From contig CDRNVI010000012.1 in NCBI GenBank assembly GCA_977017575.1, positions 1,054,001 through 1,118,000 on the forward strand: a stretch of 64,000 bases of DNA, read 5' to 3'. Origin of the DNA: Paramoeba atlantica (Eukaryota; Discosea). Positions 56,107 through 64,000 of this stretch are shown here, one piece after another. Position 1 is the first letter of the stretch, and every line of letters begins with the position of its first letter. The translations under genes and the position numbers were made by a program. The notes beneath the pieces are model-generated. The model searched no databases. It was not told the DNA's origin and saw only the letters and a list, made by a program, of their open reading frames with translations.

Positions 56107-56916
56107 ATGATACATACAACTTTCTTGGACACTGATTCTCTTGTTTCTCCCCCCAGAAAACGTCGTATGACGGGTAAGGTTAGCTTGTCCATTATGCCAA
56201 ATGAAATTCGACTCCACCGATTTGTTCAAAAGATAAAAAATCGGCCACGGTCATGGAAACCCGGTGTGGACGTTTGCAAGTGGAAAGGGGTGATATGCAT
56301 TGGTGAAAACATTACGGAATTACATTGGAACAATTTGGATTTGCGGGGAAACGTTACATGGGATGCAATTCCCGAATCGGTTGAGAATCTTTTGATCGGC
56401 AAAGACCTCTACGGGTTGGATAAGCTTCGGGGGGGATTCGATATGAAGTTGCTTCCTGCAGTTCTAAATTCCCTTGACATGAACGAACATGCATTTGCAG
56501 GCCTGGTGGATTTTTCCCATGCGCCTCGTGAGATGAAATTTTTTGTTGCTGCTGGCAACTCGCTACATGGGCCTCTGGATCTGACGCTTATGCCATGTAC
56601 CATGGAACATGCAGAGTTACAGCGAAACCTTTTTGTTGGGACACTAGATCTCACCAAGCTTCCTTCTGTGTTGGAATTGCTCCATTTGGGAGATAATTGT
56701 TTTGCGGGAAATGTGGATGTTTCAAAACTTCCTGATTCAATTTTGGAGATTGGTCTTTATCGTAATCGACTACAAGGGGAGATAGATGTTCGCGATCTCC
56801 CAGATGGACTTCAAAAGCTTGAATTCAACGGTAATAATGTTACTTTTAAGGAAAACTTTAAACCCCCTAACGTGTTTTTTGATCCTGTGGACGACCAATA
56901 TTTCCATTATTTCTGA
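56107..56916 (+). CDS. LRR-family protein 7
   Basis: A 269-residue LRR protein, first of three in a row. The leader MIHTTFLDTDSLVSPPRKRRM precedes a diverged family motif (TGKVSLSIMPNEIRLHRF). Cap SWKPGVDVCKWKGVICIG retains both cysteines. Transition GNVTWDAIPESVENLLIG, then six to seven repeats (LPSVLELLHLGDNCFAGNVD; LPDSILEIGLYRNRLQG). The C-terminus PPNVFFDPVDDQYFHYF echoes the PxCVFF tail of proteins 2 and 3. A basic cluster RKRR lies in the leader. Confidence 0.86.
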   Translation: MIHTTFLDTDSLVSPPRKRRMTGKVSLSIMPNEIRLHRFVQKIKNRPRSWKPGVDVCKWKGVICIGENITELHWNNLDLRGNVTWDAIPESVENLLIGKDLYGLDKLRGGFDMKLLPAVLNSLDMNEHAFAGLVDFSHAPREMKFFVAAGNSLHGPLDLTLMPCTMEHAELQRNLFVGTLDLTKLPSVLELLHLGDNCFAGNVDVSKLPDSILEIGLYRNRLQGEIDVRDLPDGLQKLEFNGNNVTFKENFKPPNVFFDPVDDQYFHYF

Positions 56917-57122
56917 AATTTCGCATCATCTCATGAGAAGCATTAGAACTTTTCCTTAGTTTGCTGTCTCTGATTGTTTGACTACCGCGAACTTTGATTA
57001 CACTGTCGCCAAAAATCATTGAATTTTTAATTATTGTCGAAACCGTGCAACTTTTAATAAAAAATTCATTAATTTTTAATTTACCTTTCTAATTTGCCTT
57101 TCTCTGAAAACCTCAGTAATAC

Positions 57123-57983
57123 ATGATGACAAGTCGGAATGTGAATGTGCGTTTCAAGCGATGCAGTACCGCTTTGCTATTTAGTTACGCAGTTGATGTA
57201 ACAAATACTAGCGTAAAAAGTGTGCTAGGTAAAGTACGAGGGGCCCACTTACCGCAAGAATACGAACTTTCTAAGTTTGCTGCGAATATTACCCATCACC
57301 GTCCTTCTTGGAGTACTTCAACTCCTGCCTGTGAGTGGGAGAACGTGTTCTGCAAAGATAACATACATGTTACGGGTATTGATTGGAGTTGTTCTCACCT
57401 TTCCGGTTCACTGCGATGGGATTTTCTGCCCCTCACATTGTGTACGCTTTCATTGATGGACAACAAACTTACGGGAATTGTTGAACTAGACATGTTTCCA
57501 CAGCAGATAGTGTACGTAACATTAGTAAGTAACTTTTTTAAAGGCACGATTGACGTAGAAAAATTGCCCCACAGTATAAGTGGTCTGGATTTGGAGTACA
57601 ATGAGTTCGAAGGAAGCTTGAATCTAATGCATCTGCCCAAAAATATGAGAGTACTGCACGCAGGTCATAACAATTTGAGTGGAAATGTCATTCTTTTACA
57701 TTTGCCACCGATTATGAAGTCCCTGTATCTATCTTATAATAAATTCTCAGGCACCCTGGATTTGCAGCACTTACCATCGGAGTTTCAAGATCTTCGATTG
57801 AATGTAAATAATTTTTCCGGTCTTATATTCTTGGATGACCTTCCTAAGGGCCTCAAAACATTATGGCTGTACGGCAACGAAGAACTGCAAGGAGAGATCG
57901 ACGCAAGAAAGCTTCCTGAAACTTTGGCCAGCTTTTCGTACAGCGATACAAAAATTGAAATTTTACCTACTCCTCAACAATAA
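57123..57983 (+). CDS. LRR-family protein 8
   Basis: A 286-residue LRR protein, the longest of the family here. The leader contains a weakly hydrophobic stretch (STALLFSYAV, about residues 17-26) that might act as a signal sequence. Motif LGKVRGAHLPQEYELSKF is close to the family consensus; cap SWSTSTPACEWENVFC keeps both cysteines but has Asn for Gly in W-x-G-V. About eight repeats, the best being LPPIMKSLYLSYNKFSGTLD and LPKGLKTLWLYGNEELQG. It lies 206 bp after LRR gene 7. Two ATGs occur at the start; I use the first. Confidence 0.87.
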   Translation: MMTSRNVNVRFKRCSTALLFSYAVDVTNTSVKSVLGKVRGAHLPQEYELSKFAANITHHRPSWSTSTPACEWENVFCKDNIHVTGIDWSCSHLSGSLRWDFLPLTLCTLSLMDNKLTGIVELDMFPQQIVYVTLVSNFFKGTIDVEKLPHSISGLDLEYNEFEGSLNLMHLPKNMRVLHAGHNNLSGNVILLHLPPIMKSLYLSYNKFSGTLDLQHLPSEFQDLRLNVNNFSGLIFLDDLPKGLKTLWLYGNEELQGEIDARKLPETLASFSYSDTKIEILPTPQQ

Positions 57984-58812
57984 TTAGTATAAAATTTATA
58001 CTCAATATTTCTACAATTACAGTACTCAATATTACGTCGCTTATACCGTCAAAGCATAATTTATGGCCTTGGGACATAAATGACATTTTATGAGTTGTGA
58101 CCAAGGACGAATGCGTAGCACCTGGATCACTTTTGTGGTTTGGGTTGTATGGAAACTCACGGTGGAGCATAACCTGTGGTCATGGCTCTCATCGATTTTG
58201 TTTACCTTCTCTGGCTTTACGGTGACACAGAGCCTGAATTCGGATCTCTATACCAATAGGTACGTACCCGTATTGGTGGTAATCCGAATCGGCGACCTGT
58301 GCCGCACTCATGAAGATAACGAATATAGAACACCTAAGCTCAATCACTGAAAGAGATTGAGAGGGACGCCGCGAAGCGGCGCTATATTTTTTGGGGGTTT
58401 TTTATTCCCATTTTCTCGAAAATGACTTTGTTTGTTCAAGAACACATCCCTTAAATACAGTCTGTAGAAATTTTGTAGAAAACATTTTTTTTTTGCATTT
58501 TAGACAAAATTTAGTATACCGTACCCGCTTAGTATACCGTACCCACTTAGTATGCCTACTAGGTATACTATCCTGGAACATGGTTTACTATTCACAAAAA
58601 AATGACGAAAAGTTTGTGAATAATAAATGGGTCCCCCCTTTACTCTTCTGGTCAAAAACAGAGGAAAAGGAAAATCCAGAAAATGACATTTAATTCTGTC
58701 ATTTTCAATTCCTTTCCCATTTTCCTTTATTTTTGATCAGGGTAGAGAAAGTCATACCTTTTGGTTCAATGAACCACGACTGAACCAACCTACAAGGCGT
58801 ACCCCCCCTTCA
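57984..58812. other. Repeat-bearing gap between LRR genes 8 and 9
   Basis: No credible gene (the 86-residue frame at 58090 has no family features). A GC hairpin cgccgc-gaa-gcggcg with T-run is at 58359-58390; a tandem pair of ttagtataccgtaccc followed by ttagtatgcctactaggtat is at 58511-58568; and tgtcattt flanks a short inverted stretch near 58684-58706. The contents resemble decayed miniature elements. Confidence 0.55.
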
Positions 58813-59547
58813 ATGTATTTATTAAATTTATTGTACATTTACGCTAAAATGAGATTCTCCATGTTCGCATTACCCGCTGAGGACAATATACCACGTTCAC
58901 GTGCCGCAAAAGCAACAAGGTTGTTTATTCCGCAAGAGGATCTATTGCAGCGCTTCCTTTACGACGTATCCGGGCATCACGATAGTTGGGTAACAACCCG
59001 AAAAGGGTTTTTTGGTGAAAAACCTGTTCACGTTTGCGAATGGTATGGGGTGGAATGCAACGTGAAAAAAGAAGTTGTATCCCTAAAATGGCGTCAAATT
59101 TTAGGCTTAAAACTCGGAGGGGTCCTTTCCTGGGGTGACCTTCCCCATACTGTCCAAATAATCCGTCTGGAAAACAATGTTTTACGAAGTTCCATTGATT
59201 TTCCAGTACTTCCTGACGGATTACTCTATCTGGATCTCACAAGAAACCGCTTTAGCGGTACCATTGATGGTACCCGGCTTCCTCCGCATATAAGAAGCGT
59301 TCGCTTAGGTTCTAATCGCTTTACAGGAATACTTGATCTCACTTTACTTCCCTATACTCTCGAGCATTTCAGTGCTCCAAGTAACGAGTTCATCGGCACG
59401 CCCAGTCTGAAGTATCTTCCTGACGCACTAAAGGAGTTGGATCTTAGGGAAAATCTGTTTCAGTGGGAAGGTATCGAACCCCCTCCTCCCCCTCCGGAAA
59501 TTTTAATTTATCCGCAGAGCGTCAAACAGGAATCGGAAGATGAATAG
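58813..59547 (+). CDS. LRR-family protein 9
   Basis: A 244-residue LRR protein. The leader MYLLNLLYIYAKMRFSMFAL is the most hydrophobic in the family and could be a signal sequence. The motif is diverged (RAAKATRLFIPQEDLLQRF). The cap has an insertion between SW and the first cysteine (SWVTTRKGFFGEKPVHVCEW, then YGVEC), with both cysteines kept. Transition GVLSWGDLPHTVQIIRLEN, then four to five repeats (LPDGLLYLDLTRNRFSGTID). The tail is acidic and Pro-rich (EPPPPPPEILIYPQSVKQES), unlike the other members. Confidence 0.85.
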   Translation: MYLLNLLYIYAKMRFSMFALPAEDNIPRSRAAKATRLFIPQEDLLQRFLYDVSGHHDSWVTTRKGFFGEKPVHVCEWYGVECNVKKEVVSLKWRQILGLKLGGVLSWGDLPHTVQIIRLENNVLRSSIDFPVLPDGLLYLDLTRNRFSGTIDGTRLPPHIRSVRLGSNRFTGILDLTLLPYTLEHFSAPSNEFIGTPSLKYLPDALKELDLRENLFQWEGIEPPPPPPEILIYPQSVKQESEDE

Positions 59548-59940
59548 ATTAGGTAAAATGTATGTGTATTCGCATTTAGTTATTGCCCCATCCTGTATTT
59601 GCTGGATACCATGCAAGTTGCTTATTTTTCGGTTTCTAACACTGACGAGTTGAGTAACACTGACAGATGTGACTAACACTGACGAGTTTATGCTTTTTGT
59701 ACGCAATAACATCGGGCGAATTTTTTACGTGCATTTTCTGTAAAGGAAAGCCGGACACTTTTCTTTTTTCAGATGACAGAAGTTTCGTCAAAGTAAAGCC
59801 GGTACCTCGTTCTGACCGAAAATGGCTGACACTATTTAGTGCTGATTTTTTTTAAATTTCATTCAACACTTAACAGGGAGGGACGCCTAAGCGTCTCAAG
59901 TTGTCTTCGTAACACTACTCCTCCCTTTTTATTTTTATAA
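59548..59940. other. Intergenic gap
   Basis: Short echoes of ctaacactgacgagtt (59637, 59676) and a pair gacgcctaagcgtctc forming a small hairpin (59882-59897). No gene seen. Confidence 0.5.
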
Positions 59941-60492
59941 ATGACTTCTAAAAGAAAAGTTCATAAATATGTGAATAAAAATATTTCTATCTCTTCTACA
60001 CGTAGTTTGTGGCACTTTTTAATGGACCATTTTTTAAACGAAAGGGGTACGATGTATTTACTACACACTATATGCCTGCTGTGGGCAAGTAGTGGCGGCG
60101 TGGCTCAGATATTTTCTTCACGTTCAGTGTCCTATTCTCTAACTTCAGATACACACGGAGAAAAACGAGCAGCAGGCCTACGAAAAAAGGTGAACGATAA
60201 CACTGCAAATCTACACGCTCACGATAAGAAATCTCACAAAGCAGAACCAGTTCACGAAGAGAATAACGATTCTCGTGATTCATCAACTTCTTTTTACGAA
60301 ACTTTGGAAGATATGTGGGATTATTATCGTACGTCAGTATGGCTTCATGTAGCTTTATTCTATGTAGGTATAATGACGTATCAGTTTGCTGCTCTTGGGA
60401 CGATATTGGGAGTGCAAATTTCCTTGGTTCTGATTATATGTTCTTGTGTTGGCTTATTCGTCCACGGTTGGCTTGGCACGGGCCCGTCTTAA
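59941..60492 (+). CDS. Membrane protein, unknown
   Basis: A 183-residue protein with a hydrophobic segment at about 38-58 (MYLLHTICLLWASSGGVAQI), a hydrophilic charged middle (70-120, Lys/His/Glu/Asp-rich), and two adjacent membrane segments at the C-terminus (about 134-155 and 158-178). If translation starts at the in-frame ATG at 60052, the first segment becomes a classic signal peptide; an AG just before it (gaaag at 60041-60045) makes this plausible. No family recognised. Probably in the secretory pathway. Confidence 0.65.
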   Translation: MTSKRKVHKYVNKNISISSTRSLWHFLMDHFLNERGTMYLLHTICLLWASSGGVAQIFSSRSVSYSLTSDTHGEKRAAGLRKKVNDNTANLHAHDKKSHKAEPVHEENNDSRDSSTSFYETLEDMWDYYRTSVWLHVALFYVGIMTYQFAALGTILGVQISLVLIICSCVGLFVHGWLGTGPS

Positions 60493-61189
60493 ATTCTAGC
60501 ATGCGTCATAATAATTTTGAGAATAACTTTTGGTGAAACGTAGAGTAAATGCAGCAATATTGATTTGTTTCTTGTTTCATGCTGAACATGGTATCGGGCT
60601 CAAGATCAAACCCGCTATAGGGTTTTCTCCTACGAATATTTACCCGAATAGAGATTTGGGTTAAATTCAAGCTAATTTGGCTTTGTCTTCAATTTCCAAA
60701 AAAATGTTCTTTTTACAACATTCATTCCGAAATTCTTTCCCTTTAATCCTTACAGCTTTAATAGCTACTGCTTCCTTAACTTTGGGAGCAATGTACTGGT
60801 AGTTCGATCGGGAACGATTTCAGTGACAATTTGGACTTTTTAGCCACTGCACACAACCCTTCACAGAGACACTTTGCTCACAGTGGACTCTTTGTGACAG
60901 GAAAATCGAGCACGCTACCCACAGGGCATTATATAATACTATTATTAGATACCGAAACAAAACCAGATATTTCAAAAACATGTGATTCATGAGGAATGAT
61001 TGCTTCTACAGAAGTCGTAAATAAAAAATTTGCTTTAATTTCACCGAGATTTGCTATCTATGCCAATAGCCCAGGATACAGCCATTTGGATGGGAAGTAT
61101 TTCAAATGCGAATAACGTAAAATTGTTTATTTCTAATGTTATATCTGAAGATCTACCAAATATAACTGATCACTCAACTTTTCCTACTA
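60493..61189. other. AT-rich intergenic gap (about 700 bp)
   Basis: No gene or clear repeat. The short frame from 61051 overlaps the next gene out of phase and is not supported. Confidence 0.5.
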
Positions 61190-61675
61190 ATGTTGCGTTT
61201 GGCATGGAAGGTGTCTTCGCGCATCATTCCCGGCTACCTTCGCTATAAACACAAAGACATTGTAGTCCCCCCTGATCGATGCGAATTCATTGCCATGAGA
61301 AATTCTTCGGGTCCTGGAGGTCAAGCAGTGAATGCATCTTCAAATAGAATTGAATTGCGAGTGTCTGGAATCCACCGCGTGCCGTTTCCAAATATTGATA
61401 ACGAAACGTGGTCAAGATTCTTAGCCAGACATCGAAACTCTGTATGCATGAGATCGGATACTTTGATTATACACTGTAGAGAGCATCGTTCTCTTTCTGC
61501 CAACAAAACGGGGTGTATAGATAAAGTTCGACACATGATAGCCAATTCCTCCTTTGTTGAGCCTCGGGCGGAGATTATTCCTCCGAAAAGTGAAAATAGA
61601 AAACAGAAAATCGTTACAAAAAAGAAATTTAAAGGAACTAAAATGCTTGCGAAAATCGCTAGATCACTTTCCTGA
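61190..61675 (+). CDS. Mitochondrial GGQ release-factor-like protein (ICT1/mtRF-R type)
   Basis: A 161-residue protein with a class I release factor catalytic domain but no codon-recognition domain. Residues 1-21 (MLRLAWKVSSRIIPGYLRYK) make a good mitochondrial presequence: basic and amphipathic, no acids. The catalytic loop is SSGPGGQAVN with G43-G44-Q45, the residues that trigger peptidyl-tRNA hydrolysis; EL and RVS follow as in the family. The C-terminus is a Lys-rich tail (KKKFKGTKMLAKIARSL), which in this family reaches into the mRNA channel of stalled ribosomes. Likely role: rescue of stalled mitochondrial ribosomes. Close relatives ICT1 and mtRF-R cannot be told apart by eye. Confidence 0.88.
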   Translation: MLRLAWKVSSRIIPGYLRYKHKDIVVPPDRCEFIAMRNSSGPGGQAVNASSNRIELRVSGIHRVPFPNIDNETWSRFLARHRNSVCMRSDTLIIHCREHRSLSANKTGCIDKVRHMIANSSFVEPRAEIIPPKSENRKQKIVTKKKFKGTKMLAKIARSLS

Positions 61676-62005
61676 AATACTTTCCTGTATAATGTTATGC
61701 AAGTTAAAGGTTAGTGTGATACAAAAACCCCCCACAGTGAAAAGTCACCCCCCTCTAACTTTTCAGTCAAGTGCCCGTTTGAGCTCATTTTTGTTGCATT
61801 TTGCAGATCCCAACGCAAAGACTTTGCACATTAAAACATGGAACTAAAAATCTCAAATGCGGGCATCCGATAGACGGATTATCACTTTCTTCACATTTTT
61901 CAAGAGACCAATTTCTCACATTTCAACTAATTAAATCTTCCCCCATGAGAAATTCAATTATTTCTTATGGCTGATGATCTCATGGCAGCAGATGGCTCCG
62001 CCTTC

Positions 62006-62550
62006 TGCTTTTTGCCTTGCTCCTCCTCCTTCCTCTACGATTTTGCAGATCACAAATGTAACAAGCCTTAGCGTTGATCAAATCACACTCGTTGACGGGT
62101 CAACCAAATGGCAGCCACTTCGTTGACAGTCGGGTTTATTGTCAACGAAGTGGCAGTCAATTGGTTGACCCGTCAAAGAAGTAGAGACGTACCCGGATAT
62201 TTTACTGTCAACGAAGTGGCAGCCAATTGGTTGACCCGTTCCCAATCCTAACATCTCCGTGGTTCCAAAGCAGATCCTAGGGCTTCTGTTGTTGTTGTTG
62301 AGCTCCTTACAGATTCCCATGCGAGGAAGTCGTCGTCGCTACATCGAAAAGGCAGAAGGCTCCGCCTTCTGATTTTTGCCTTGCTCTTCCTCCTTCCTCT
62401 ACGATTTTGCAGATCACAAATGTAACAAGCCTTAGCGTTGATCAAATCACACTCGTTAACGGGTCAAACAAATGGCAGCCACTTCGTTGACAGTCGGATT
62501 TACTGTCAACGAAGTGGCTGCCATTTGGTTGACCCGTCAACGAAGTAGAT
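62006..62550. repeat. Direct repeat containing palindromes
   Basis: Two direct copies, 62006-62127 and 62364-62490, share ccttgctc, acgattttgcagatcacaaa, gtaacaagccttagcgttga and the following 40 bases. Each ends in a palindrome built on gggtcaaccaaatggcagcc and acttcgttgacagt with their complements. Three inverted arms follow copy 1 (62091-62129, 62140-62174, 62206-62239) and one follows copy 2 (62500-62545). A separate hairpin agaaggc-tcc-gccttct precedes copy 2 (62353-62370). No coding function is evident. Confidence 0.8.
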
Positions 62551-62860
62551 ACATAGCCAAATTTCCTCCCCCTTTTGTAGTTCCGCCTTCAACCCAACAG
62601 GTAGTAAATAATGCATTGGAATGATCATTCCCAGGGTTACATTTCACAGGTCGATGTGTAGGGGTGGCATTGTAATGGCATCACGTAAGATGTCGTGATC
62701 AATTTCTTACATATGATATGTTTTTTTATAGCTTTTCTAAAATGATCAATCATCTGGCATGCAAAATAAAAAAACTCTTTAAAAATATTTTGATGCAATA
62801 CGCAGCATTTAAGCAAAGTATACATTTGTTGGTTTCATTGACAAGTATATTTGATTCTCT

Positions 62861-63343
62861 ATGAACAGTACAACTGAAGCTGCACCGGCCTTTCATTCGT
62901 CCAGACGCGGAAAAGTTACAAAGAGTGCTTTGCCTCTAGAATATTCTCTTTCTCGTTTCATAGAAAAAGTAGAAAATCCGCATTCCTCGTGGAAGGCAGA
63001 TAACCCAGCATGTGAGTGGAAAGGAGTGAAATGCGATTTCGGAGGACATTTGCTTTGCTTGGCTTGGGCTAACTATGGCTTGCTTGGGACACTTCTCTGG
63101 CATCATACTCCTCCGATACGAGGAAACTTTTTTGTACATTGTAATTCTTTGCAAGAAAATGTGGATTTGAGTCAACTGGAAGATGCAACAGAGCTGTGCA
63201 ATTTAAGTCACAACAAATTTCAAGGTATGATAGATTTTACGCAATTGCCATCAGGCTTGGATTCACTGTGGCTTTCATACAATGAATTCTCTGGAAAAGT
63301 AGATCTTACAGCCTTGCCCACTGGACTTCGATTGTTATTATAG
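62861..63343 (+). CDS. LRR-family protein 10, C-terminally short
   Basis: A 160-residue LRR protein, the shortest of the ten. The leader is MNSTTEAAPAFHSS; motif RRGKVTKSALPLEYSLSRF; cap SWKADNPACEWKGVKC with both cysteines, almost the family consensus; transition GTLLWHHTPP; then only three repeats (LPSGLDSLWLSYNEFSGKVD). It stops in mid-repeat (LPTGLRLLL). The stop codon at 63341-63343 falls on the first base of the spliced-leader-like core, so the gene seems to have been cut short by a rearrangement there. It may still make a small protein. Confidence 0.8.
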   Translation: MNSTTEAAPAFHSSRRGKVTKSALPLEYSLSRFIEKVENPHSSWKADNPACEWKGVKCDFGGHLLCLAWANYGLLGTLLWHHTPPIRGNFFVHCNSLQENVDLSQLEDATELCNLSHNKFQGMIDFTQLPSGLDSLWLSYNEFSGKVDLTALPTGLRLLL

Positions 63344-63450
63344 ATACAGTTTCTGTACCTTGTTGGTACATTTTGCTAGCCCTTCCTTTCTTTTCCCGGA
63401 AACGGGCATATTCTTACTTTTAAATGCCCGTTTCCGGCTGACGGCTAGCT
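63327..63450 (+). ncRNA. Spliced-leader RNA-like sequence (gene copy or fragment)
   Basis: GATACAGTTTCTGTAC at 63343-63358 is identical to the invariant core of kinetoplastid spliced-leader exons. It is followed by CTTGTTG and then GT (63366), the position of the exon end and 5' splice site (usual ending TTTATTG or TATATTG, then GT). TTATTA just before it also fits, but the conserved 5' end (AACT then AACGC) is not evident. The would-be intron folds: ccggaaacgggcat (63396) pairs with atgcccgtttccgg (63424), enclosed by GCTAGCC (63375) with GGCTAGC (63443). A clear Sm site is not in the usual place. Either a diverged gene or a fragment with its promoter replaced by LRR coding sequence. Confidence 0.55.
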
Positions 63451-64000
63451 GGAACTGTCCCTCTTTGTCGCGGAAGTAGGGGACGCACTTCGCACTCTTC
63501 ACCCCTCCCCGGCTCGCTCTCTTCGAGTGAGCTTTCTTCCCTCCCCGGCTCTCTACTTCTCGTGCTTTCTTCTCCCGGGAGCTATGCGCCATGGTGGCCT
63601 CCTTTGAGGACCACTGGGCGTGCTACAGCGGGAGGACACGTTGTATGCGTGTATAGGGGATGCGAACTTGCACCCCTCTCTCCCTACATGCTGTAGCGAG
63701 TGCGGAGGTAACGGACCTCCCCATGATGCATCATGATCCACGATAGACCATCTGACAGCATGAACCCACGGCTTGACCGTGTTGCAGCATGAACCATGGC
63801 TATACGTGCTGTAGCATGACCGATGGGCGACTCGTCTCCTACCTCGCACTCCACTCTCTGTGTGACACCCGTCGTATGCGGGTCATGCGCTGATGGTATC
63901 GGCCGTCACACAGAGAGACGTATCTCTGCGCCACGAGCGTATGATCATAACCCTTCAAAATAACGTATTTTGTGGAACGCTAATTTTAAATTTTCTTCCA
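63451..64000. other. GC-rich structured stretch without a + strand gene
   Basis: Distinctly more GC-rich than neighbouring gaps. Visible structures: the repeated motif of gctgtagc or cagcatgaacc (63691, 63757, 63785, 63810), ctccccggct twice (63505, 63543), and a hairpin ctctctgtgtgac (63853) with gtcacacagagag (63904). Minus-strand frames exist but look like composition artefacts. I looked for a 5S rRNA, which is linked to spliced-leader genes in some kinetoplastids, and did not find one. Confidence 0.45.

Noticed and set aside
58090-58350. 86-codon open frame
   Set aside because: No family features, runs into a GC hairpin and repeats, no splice-like tract upstream.
63451-64000. 5S rRNA gene linked to the spliced-leader sequence
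   Set aside because: I looked for the conserved internal promoter and terminal stem of 5S rRNA and found neither.
1-64000. CRISPR array, bacterial operon signals, replication origin
   Set aside because: Repeats are tandem or inverted, with no regular unique spacers; the gene content is eukaryotic; no origin signature can be read by eye.

Overview
The window looks like nuclear DNA of a kinetoplastid or closely related euglenozoan protist. That placement is my inference. The supporting signs are: about 38 protein genes, all on the + strand; no visible introns; pyrimidine tracts followed by AG ahead of many start codons, as expected for trans-splicing; four tiny lysine-rich histone H1-like genes with no globular domain; a large PPR protein; several CCCH proteins; and, near the right end, a sequence carrying the invariant core of a kinetoplastid spliced-leader exon followed by GT. 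I cannot name the species. Gene starts are placed at ATG codons throughout.

Layout. Housekeeping blocks alternate with repeat-rich gaps, and every gap or its edge carries one or more genes of a divergent leucine-rich-repeat (LRR) family (ten members). From left to right: an LRR gene, then a 3.2 kb transposon-like region with a minisatellite, a long palindrome and a tRNA-like sequence (1-4.3 kb); lipin phosphatase, clathrin light chain and protein-isoaspartate methyltransferase (4.9-8.4 kb); an LRR gene, a triplicated repeat, a small membrane protein, two more LRR genes and a decayed DNA transposon with long terminal inverted repeats (8.8-16 kb); a patatin-like protein, a SAM/CCCH/helicase-like protein, ribosomal protein eL13 and VPS52 (16-23.7 kb); a MITE-like element and an LRR gene (23.8-26 kb); a docking-domain-like protein, a basic Pro-rich protein, a PPR protein, a coiled-coil protein, a second CCCH protein, a methyltransferase-like protein, CPSF100 and tryptophanyl-tRNA synthetase (26-40.3 kb); a 5 kb nest of inverted repeats, TIR elements and a LINE scrap (40.5-45.4 kb); an LRR gene, a SET protein, a coiled-coil protein, four H1-like genes, QSOX and SRP54 (45.5-55.9 kb); three LRR genes in a row (56.1-59.5 kb); a membrane protein and a mitochondrial GGQ release-factor-like protein (59.9-61.7 kb); a palindromic repeat, a tenth, truncated LRR gene and the spliced-leader-like sequence (62-64 kb).

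The recognised genes serve RNA processing and translation (CPSF100, CCCH proteins, PPR, TrpRS, eL13, GGQ factor), secretion and trafficking (SRP54, VPS52, clathrin light chain, QSOX), lipid metabolism (lipin, patatin-like) and chromatin (H1-like, SET). Neighbours are not functionally grouped, as is usual in polycistronic kinetoplastid genomes.

The most interesting signals are the LRR family, whose N-terminal cap resembles the plant LRRNT_2 cap; the spliced-leader-like sequence that begins inside the shortened tenth LRR gene; an inverted pair of 0.9 kb hairpin-bounded units; and a recurrent switch of third-codon-position preference from C to G inside the GC-rich genes.
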